A DNA stretch of 36,804 nucleotides from Trueperaceae bacterium (GTDB lineage Bacteria > Deinococcota > Deinococci > Deinococcales > Trueperaceae), in contig SLSQ01000061.1 of NCBI GenBank assembly GCA_007130355.1, positions 1 through 36,804 on the forward strand, in the 5' to 3' direction. This document shows positions 31,126 to 36,804 of this stretch, one piece after another. Position numbers and translations under genes: made by a program. How positions within the stretch are numbered: position 1 is the stretch's first letter; every line of letters begins with the position of its first letter. Below the pieces are notes generated by a model that worked only from the letters and a program-made list of their open reading frames with translations, searched no databases and was not told the origin of the DNA.

Positions 31126-31826
31126 AACCCGGGCGGCATCGGGAACTCGGGCAGATCCATCCGGGTCGACCCCGCCGGCACCTCGAACGCGCCCGCCTCG
31201 GGCGGGCCGGGCCGATGGTTCGTGAAGTCGACGCGGACGCCCTCGTCGTCCTCGGTACGCACCACGCGGCCCTCGGCCCGGTCGAACCAGAAGGTCGAGC
31301 CGTGCACGGTCCCGTCCTCCTCGGTCACGTCGACCCGCCACCGCTCGGCCGTCCGACCGTCCACCTCGTCGGATCCGAGGCGTTCGCAGCGGAACCGATC
31401 CGGCTCGGCGACGCACGGGTGGGCGGGATCGTCGGGCGCGGTCACGACCGGGGCGAACCCCTGCTCGGCCAGTTCGGGGAACTCGTCGGGCCCGAACACC
31501 GTCACCACGTGCATGTCGCCCGGGATCAGGGCGGTCACCTCGACCCCATCGGGGACGAGCCGCAGCAGCATGACGACCTCCATCCCCGACTCGGAGAAGG
31601 CGAGGCGCACGTCGCGCGCGTCGACCGCCAGGTTCGCGTCCATCGGCGCCTGGCCGGGCGCGGTGATCGTCAGGTCGGTCGTGAACGGTTCGGCGAACCA
31701 GGTCCAGGACTCCTGCGCGGCGGCGGCCGGCGCGAGCGTCAGGGCGAGGGCGAGAAGCGCGGCGGGACGGGCGGCAGGACGAGCGGCGGGACGGGACGGG
31801 GCATGAAGTCGGGCACGGGTTCGCAT
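31122..31826 (-). CDS. Secreted protein of unknown function (LolA-like/DUF4412-like character)
   Basis: ATG at 31826 after AAGGAGG; Ala/Pro-rich signal peptide ending AAAAQ; beta-rich sequence with ...RTAERWRVDVTEEDGTVHGSTFWFDRAEGRVVRTE. Confidence 0.7.
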   Translation of the reverse strand: MRTRARLHAPSRPAARPAARPAALLALALTLAPAAAAQESWTWFAEPFTTDLTITAPGQAPMDANLAVDARDVRLAFSESGMEVVMLLRLVPDGVEVTALIPGDMHVVTVFGPDEFPELAEQGFAPVVTAPDDPAHPCVAEPDRFRCERLGSDEVDGRTAERWRVDVTEEDGTVHGSTFWFDRAEGRVVRTEDDEGVRVDFTNHRPGPPEAGAFEVPAGSTRMDLPEFPMPPGF

Positions 31827-31906
31827 GGTGGAAGCCTCCTTGGCACCCCAGCCTACGTCGCGACGGAGCCAATACCCCGTGGCCCGCGCCGCCGACCGAC
31901 GCGGCG

Positions 31907-32767
31907 TCAGGTCACGGTCGTGCACCCGAGCGTCGCGAAGGTCGTCAGCTCGATGCCGAGCCGCTCGACCCGGTCCCGGACGCGCGGGTCGGTCAGCGCC
32001 GCGAGCTCGACCTCGCGGTGCCCGTAGGCGTCTCCGGCGTCGCTGTCGTAGCCGGGGTGGCACACCAGTTCGGTGATCCCTTGGCCCAGTCCGCTGAGGA
32101 TGGCGAGGAGCCGCTCCACCGTCGCGCGTTCCCCCAGGAACCGAACGTCGAACGCGTCGGGCGACGGCACCTCGCCCGAGCCCCGCGTCGCCGCCCGCAC
32201 CGCCGGGAGCCTCCGGACCACGTCGGTGACCGCCTGCGGGAGTCCCCCCCAGGCGCGCAGCTCGCGTTCGACCCGCTCGACGAACGCCCGGCCGCCCCGG
32301 CGCATCGGAAGCCGGTGACGGAACGCGATCCGGACCATCGCCTCGGCGCACGAGGCGCTGAGCGAACCGACCATCATGTGGGAGTCCAGGTGGTCGGGGA
32401 GCCCACCCGCCAATCGGACGAAGCGGTCGAACTGGGCCTCGACCTCCGCCTCGACCTCGTCCCGGGCCCAGGTGTACGGCAGGCCCAGACCCCGCGTGAC
32501 GCTGACGAACGAGCCGTCGCTGCGCACCAGGCTGGGGATCCGATCGGGCGGCAGCACGGGCCGCCCGTACGTCAGGTTCACGTGCAGGCCGACGCCGAGC
32601 TCCGGCGCCTCGCGCCGCACCCGTTCGAAACCGTCCTCCGCCGCGGGTCGGTTCACCATCGCGGTGGTCGAGGTGACGATCCCGTGCCGGTGCGCCTCGA
32701 CGATGCCGCGGTTGACGCCGACGGACATGCCCAGGTCGTCGGCGTTGACGATCAGTCGTTTCGCCAC
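31907..32767 (-). CDS. ChbG/HpnK (YdjC-like) family carbohydrate deacetylase
   Basis: GTG at 32767; RLIVNADDLGMSVGVNRGIVEAHRHGIVTSTTAMVN, GLHVNLTYGRPV, DHLDSHMM, ELVCHPGY. Confidence 0.93.
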   Translation of the reverse strand: MAKRLIVNADDLGMSVGVNRGIVEAHRHGIVTSTTAMVNRPAAEDGFERVRREAPELGVGLHVNLTYGRPVLPPDRIPSLVRSDGSFVSVTRGLGLPYTWARDEVEAEVEAQFDRFVRLAGGLPDHLDSHMMVGSLSASCAEAMVRIAFRHRLPMRRGGRAFVERVERELRAWGGLPQAVTDVVRRLPAVRAATRGSGEVPSPDAFDVRFLGERATVERLLAILSGLGQGITELVCHPGYDSDAGDAYGHREVELAALTDPRVRDRVERLGIELTTFATLGCTTVT

Positions 32768-33528
32768 GGCGCACGGACCCGTTCGGAGAACTCCGCGACC
32801 GGACCGATCGCGTTCGCCCGCGCCCGGATCGCGTGCGCGTCGCGCAGCTCGCGCTCGGACGCGTTCGTATCGATCCAGCCCTTGCGGTACAGCAACGTAG
32901 ACGACCGGCCCGGCATCACGTCGGCGAGCGTGAACGGTGGGAAGCTGCCGGGGCGGACCTGGTTGGCGTGCCGGCGCAGCAGGTTCGTGCAGTTGGCGCG
33001 GAGGCTGTCGTAGCGGCGCGGCCGCTCGGCCAGGGCGTTGGCGGTCGCGACCGTCGTCAGGAAGAACGCCTGCGCCTCGATCATTGGCGTCACCAACGGG
33101 TAGAGGTGCAACTCGTGCTCGCGGTGGACCGTCCGGCCGAGGAACAGGTCGCGCTCGTCGCCGAACACGTAGATCAGCTCGTACGCCCCGAACAGCCCGG
33201 CCACGATCGAATACCTCTGATCGGTCCGCTGGCGCGCTTCGATCGACAGCGCCAGGAAGTCGTCCTCGAACTCGAACGCCACGAAGGTGTGCGCCACGAA
33301 CGGCAGGCTCGGGACGAACGGCTCGACCACGAACCAGAGGCGTCGGATCCGGTCCAGCTCGTAGCGGCGCGTGGTCCAGCGGATCTCCGGAGGGCCGCCG
33401 GGCGGGTGGCGGCCGTCGCGCACGTTCTCGATCGTGACCTTGCCGTCCGCGATCTCGGCGCGGGCCCGGCGGGCGTGCTCCGGCTTCCACGGCGCCCGCC
33501 GGTCGTCGCCCGTCGCGCCGCCGCTCAC
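32752..33528 (-). CDS. DUF4105 (Lnb N-terminal periplasmic domain) protein
   Basis: RYELDRIRRLWFVVEPF...AHTFVAFEFEDDFLALSIEARQRTDQRYSIVAGLFGAYELIYVFGDERDLFLGRTVHR...LRANCTNLLRRH; GTG at 33528 overlaps upstream stop. Confidence 0.83.
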   Translation of the reverse strand: MSGGATGDDRRAPWKPEHARRARAEIADGKVTIENVRDGRHPPGGPPEIRWTTRRYELDRIRRLWFVVEPFVPSLPFVAHTFVAFEFEDDFLALSIEARQRTDQRYSIVAGLFGAYELIYVFGDERDLFLGRTVHREHELHLYPLVTPMIEAQAFFLTTVATANALAERPRRYDSLRANCTNLLRRHANQVRPGSFPPFTLADVMPGRSSTLLYRKGWIDTNASERELRDAHAIRARANAIGPVAEFSERVRAPWRND

Positions 33529-34814
33529 TCCCCGCACGTCGACGGCGCGGGCACGCCGGCCGCCCGGTCGTGGATCCATCCGACCGCGGCCTCGAACCCG
33601 GCCGGGCGGGTGTCGCGATGCCGTGCGACCGGATCGTTGAGGTAGCGGACGTCGCTACCCAGGCCGCAGAGCGCCTGGACGAACCGTTCCTGCGTCGCAT
33701 CGTGCACGATGACGTCGTTCCCGCCCTGCACCACCAGCGCCGGGAGGCCGTGGCCGGAAAGGCCGGTGCGGTTCTCGCGGAACAACGCGTGCAGTTCGGG
33801 GTGCGTGGCGTCCAAGGTGCCGCGCCGCAGCGAATCGGCGAACGCCGCGTCGAACATCGCGTCGACGTCGAACGGGTACACCTGCTGCGCCCGGTCGACG
33901 CACACCTGGACCGCCTCGCGCTGCAGGCTCGGGAGCCACCGCTCGGCCAGAACCGTCTTGGGCCGGACCCGGTCGACGCCGTACACCGACGACCAGGCGG
34001 CCAGCACGTACGGCGCGTAGTACGGCCCCTCGCGGAACAACGCCTCGACGTCGGTGGTGGCGGCGTACCCGATCGCACCGGCGAGCGGCACCTCGGGCGC
34101 GTAGTCGGCGACCCGGTCGGCGGCGGCGAAGGCGGCGTGGCCGCCCTGGGAGTACCCGCCGGTGACCACCGCCTCCTCGAGCGTGCCCATCCAGATCGCC
34201 TCCTCGAAGGTCGTACGGACCGCCCGCGCGGCGTCCAGCAGTACGTGCGCTTCGCTGGCGGCGTGGAAGTACGCCTGCGGCCGGTCCGGATCCTCGAAGC
34301 CGAGATAGTCGGGGAACACGGTTACGATGCCGCGCGCGGCGTACGGCGCCAGGTAGCCGCGGTAGTCGCCGAGCGGGGCGGGCAGGTCCGCCTCGCGCGA
34401 GGGGGCGCACACGTCGGCGAGGCCGGTGGTCCCGGAGCCGAACACGTAGAGCGGCGCGCGCTCGCGCGACGGCTCGACCGGCACGAACAGGGTGGCCGGA
34501 ACCACGACGGTGCCACCGTCCAGGCCGGTGGTCGCGAAGCGCAGGCCGTACACGTCGACCGCGTTCTCGGTCTCGGGCGGACCGTAGCGCCCGAACGACG
34601 CCGCCGCCGCGGCCTGCACCTGTTCGGCCGAGAGGCGTTCCTCGTAGGTCACCTCGACCACCTGACCGGGCGTCGCGTCGGCGGCCTCGACGGGCTGCTG
34701 CGCGACCCCGGTCGCGGTCGCCGCGAGCGCGAGCAGCGCCGCGGCGCCCGCGACGAGGTGCGTGCGGAGGTTCGGGGCGGTCAGGGACGCGGATCGGAAC
34801 CGGTCGTACGGCAT
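33525..34814 (-). CDS. Secreted lipase/alpha-beta hydrolase (paralogue 1)
   Basis: ATG at 34814 after AAGGAGG; signal peptide; nucleophile elbow GYSQGG; C-terminal NDPVARHRDTRPAGFEAAVGWIHDR. Confidence 0.88.
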   Translation of the reverse strand: MPYDRFRSASLTAPNLRTHLVAGAAALLALAATATGVAQQPVEAADATPGQVVEVTYEERLSAEQVQAAAAASFGRYGPPETENAVDVYGLRFATTGLDGGTVVVPATLFVPVEPSRERAPLYVFGSGTTGLADVCAPSREADLPAPLGDYRGYLAPYAARGIVTVFPDYLGFEDPDRPQAYFHAASEAHVLLDAARAVRTTFEEAIWMGTLEEAVVTGGYSQGGHAAFAAADRVADYAPEVPLAGAIGYAATTDVEALFREGPYYAPYVLAAWSSVYGVDRVRPKTVLAERWLPSLQREAVQVCVDRAQQVYPFDVDAMFDAAFADSLRRGTLDATHPELHALFRENRTGLSGHGLPALVVQGGNDVIVHDATQERFVQALCGLGSDVRYLNDPVARHRDTRPAGFEAAVGWIHDRAAGVPAPSTCGE

Positions 34815-34873
34815 GGGACCTCCTTCGGGCGGTGGCGTTCCGGCGACGTCGGCGGTGGTCGCGGTCGGGGCGG

Positions 34874-36115
34874 TCATCGAAGCACCGAATCGCAGTCGGT
34901 CGGCGCGGGCGTCCCGGCGACCCGGTCGCGCATCCATTCGAGCGCGGCGTCGAACCCGAGGTAGCGGGTCTCGTGCCGCGTGCGGGCGTAGTTCGGGTAG
35001 CGGACGGCGCTGCCGAGGTCGCACAGCCGCGCGACGAACCGGTGCTGGTCCTCGAGCGGCGCGACCGGGTCGTCGACGCCCTGCAGCACGATCGCCGGAA
35101 GTCCGTGCGGCCGGACGCCGGTCCGGTTCTCCTTCACCAGCGCGTGCAGCTCCGGATGGGTGGTCGCGAGGCGGCCGGCTTCGAGCGAGGCGGCAAGCTC
35201 CGGTTCGAGCAGCGCCGCCGGATCGCCCGGGTAGGCGCCCTGGGCCTCGAGGATGCAGAGACGCTCCACGTCGGAGGCGAGCCGGCTGGCGTACGGCTCC
35301 TGCAACAGCGCGGCCGCGTCGATTCGCTCGCGCCCGTACGCCTGTTCGTACGCGACGAAGATCCACGGGGCGACGTAGGTGAAGGCGCGCAGGACCACGT
35401 CGACCTCGCCGCTGGGGCCGAACCCGGCGACGCCGGCCAGGGGCACGTCGGGCGCGTAGTCGGCGGCGCGATCGGCGGCGGCGAAGGCGGCGTGCCCGCC
35501 CTGCGAGAACCCGCTCACGAAGGCGTGCTCGACCACCAGATCGGGGCCGAGCCCTTCGAGCACGTCCGTCGCGGCTCGGAGCGCGTCGAGCACCACGTGC
35601 GCCTCGGCGTCGGCGACGAAGTACGGTTGCAGCCGGTCGGGGTCGAAGAAGCCACCGTAGGTGGGCACCACGGTCGGCATCCCCTGCCCCGCCCAGGCCA
35701 GGCCGTAGAGGACGTACGAACCGGTCGAGGCGAGCTCGCCCCGCTCGAGGTACGGCCGCGAGGGGGCGCAGGCGTCGACCAGCCCGCTCGAGCCGGGCGC
35801 GAAGGCGTGCACGGCGCCGGCGTCGACGGGGTCGTGCGGCACGAACAGGTGCGCGAGCCCCACGACCGGATCGTCGTGCTCGGTCCGCGTCTCGAAGCGG
35901 AGCAGGTACACGTCGACCCCGCTGCGGACGCTGGGCGGGTCGCGCCCGTCGTTGCGGAACCGGCTGGCGGTCCGGTCGTCGACCTGCTGCGCGGTGAACG
36001 ATTCGCCCCGCTCGACCTCGAGGAGGCGGCCGGGCTGCGCCCAGGCGCAGGAACCGATCAGGATCAGGACCGTCGCGAGCACGGCGGGGACGAGGCGCGG
36101 GCGGCGGACGCTCAC
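34874..36115 (-). CDS. Secreted lipase/alpha-beta hydrolase (paralogue 2)
   Basis: GTG at 36115 overlapping upstream stop; signal peptide; GFSQGG elbow; same HAAFAAADRAADYAPDVPLAG block as the neighbour. Confidence 0.88.
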   Translation of the reverse strand: MSVRRPRLVPAVLATVLILIGSCAWAQPGRLLEVERGESFTAQQVDDRTASRFRNDGRDPPSVRSGVDVYLLRFETRTEHDDPVVGLAHLFVPHDPVDAGAVHAFAPGSSGLVDACAPSRPYLERGELASTGSYVLYGLAWAGQGMPTVVPTYGGFFDPDRLQPYFVADAEAHVVLDALRAATDVLEGLGPDLVVEHAFVSGFSQGGHAAFAAADRAADYAPDVPLAGVAGFGPSGEVDVVLRAFTYVAPWIFVAYEQAYGRERIDAAALLQEPYASRLASDVERLCILEAQGAYPGDPAALLEPELAASLEAGRLATTHPELHALVKENRTGVRPHGLPAIVLQGVDDPVAPLEDQHRFVARLCDLGSAVRYPNYARTRHETRYLGFDAALEWMRDRVAGTPAPTDCDSVLR

Positions 36116-36804
36116 CAGCTCGCCCCGTCCGGCACGTACTCGGCGACGGTCAGGTAGCGCTCCGGAATCTCCCACACCACCACCTCCGGCGGGCTGGTGC
36201 GCAACGCCTCCCCCTCCAGGTAGCGCCGCATCGGCTCCCACGGGCCCAGGCCGGAGAGCGACGCGTCGACCAGGTCGGCGCCGAGCGCGCGGCGCAGCGC
36301 GCCCGGCAGGTCCCAGGCGGGGTCGGCGCTGTACGACGTTCCGACCAGCGTTAGGGGCAGGCGCACCTCGGCGAACAGGTCGTTCCCGGCCGGTTCGGCC
36401 GGCACGGTCGTGGGGACCGCGACGCGGTCCGGCGGCGGCCCGAGCACCGCCGTGAACGGTCCCAGGTCGAGGAACGGCAGCAGGTCGCCCGGCCGTTCGG
36501 TCTGCCGGGCACGGTCGACGAGGAACCGCTCCTCCCCGGCGCCCGCGAACGCCGTGCGCGTCCGGATCGTCGCCGCGATCGCGTCCGCCGCCGCTTCGGC
36601 GCCCGCCGGCGTCCAGTGCGTGTCCGTGCGCAGGTAGGCCGCTTCGGGGTCGCGGCTCAGCGCCGGGCGCAGGTCGGCCACGACCACCTCGCGCCGCTCG
36701 AGCGCGGCGAGGAACGCGTCGTAGCGCCGCTCGGCGCCCGACGGCAGGGGCGACGGCGCGGCGTGCGCGACGATCCGCGCCTTGGCCGGCACGGGCGCGA
36801 CCAC
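36112..36804 (-). CDS. AlgX/AlgJ-like SGNH O-acetyltransferase-type protein (partial, runs off window)
   Basis: AYLRTDTHWTPAGAEAAADAI, LVGTSYSADPAWDL, EVVVWEIPERYL are typical of AlgX/AlgJ-like proteins. Confidence 0.85.
   Translation of the reverse strand: MVAPVPAKARIVAHAAPSPLPSGAERRYDAFLAALERREVVVADLRPALSRDPEAAYLRTDTHWTPAGAEAAADAIAATIRTRTAFAGAGEERFLVDRARQTERPGDLLPFLDLGPFTAVLGPPPDRVAVPTTVPAEPAGNDLFAEVRLPLTLVGTSYSADPAWDLPGALRRALGADLVDASLSGLGPWEPMRRYLEGEALRTSPPEVVVWEIPERYLTVAEYVPDGASW

Noticed and set aside
31740-31800. Short GCGGGACGGGCGGC-type tandem repeat
   Set aside because: Encodes an Ala/Pro/Arg-rich signal peptide region (RPAARPAARPAA); simple codon-level repetition.
1-36804. CRISPR arrays, tRNAs, insertion sequences, prophage genes
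   Set aside because: None recognised by reading; the region looks like ordinary chromosomal sequence.

Overview
High-GC bacterial chromosomal window, probably Deinococcota/Truepera-like (inferred from GC content, gene types and leaderless -10 motifs; not proven). It is densely coding, with no tRNA, rRNA, CRISPR array or transposase recognised. Gene content in order: MFS transporter (partial), GNAT, two convergent GGDEF proteins, M20 peptidase with an oligopeptide SBP, divergent from two ABC permeases, a membrane-anchored serine hydrolase, a histidine kinase/response regulator operon with an Asp-rich secreted protein, a divergent acidic secreted protein, a CPA2-type antiporter with C-terminal regulatory domains, formate-THF ligase, a beta-helix protein, a Kelch protein, a four-gene overlapping operon (periplasmic binding protein-like / PAS-GGDQF-EAL / KaiC / KaiB), a Gfo/Idh/MocA oxidoreductase, a CrcB pair, an acidic lipoprotein, a secreted protein, and an envelope operon (AlgX/J-like, two tandem lipases, DUF4105, ChbG/YdjC). 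The strongest candidates for something new are: (1) the translationally coupled operon joining a c-di-GMP phosphodiesterase-type sensor to a KaiC that keeps all three phosphosite residues and to KaiB, without KaiA; and (2) a two-component module whose divergent acidic secreted proteins are separated by two oppositely oriented CTTCAG-N5-CTTCAG boxes resembling PmrA-type sites, with a possible third box upstream of another acidic lipoprotein.
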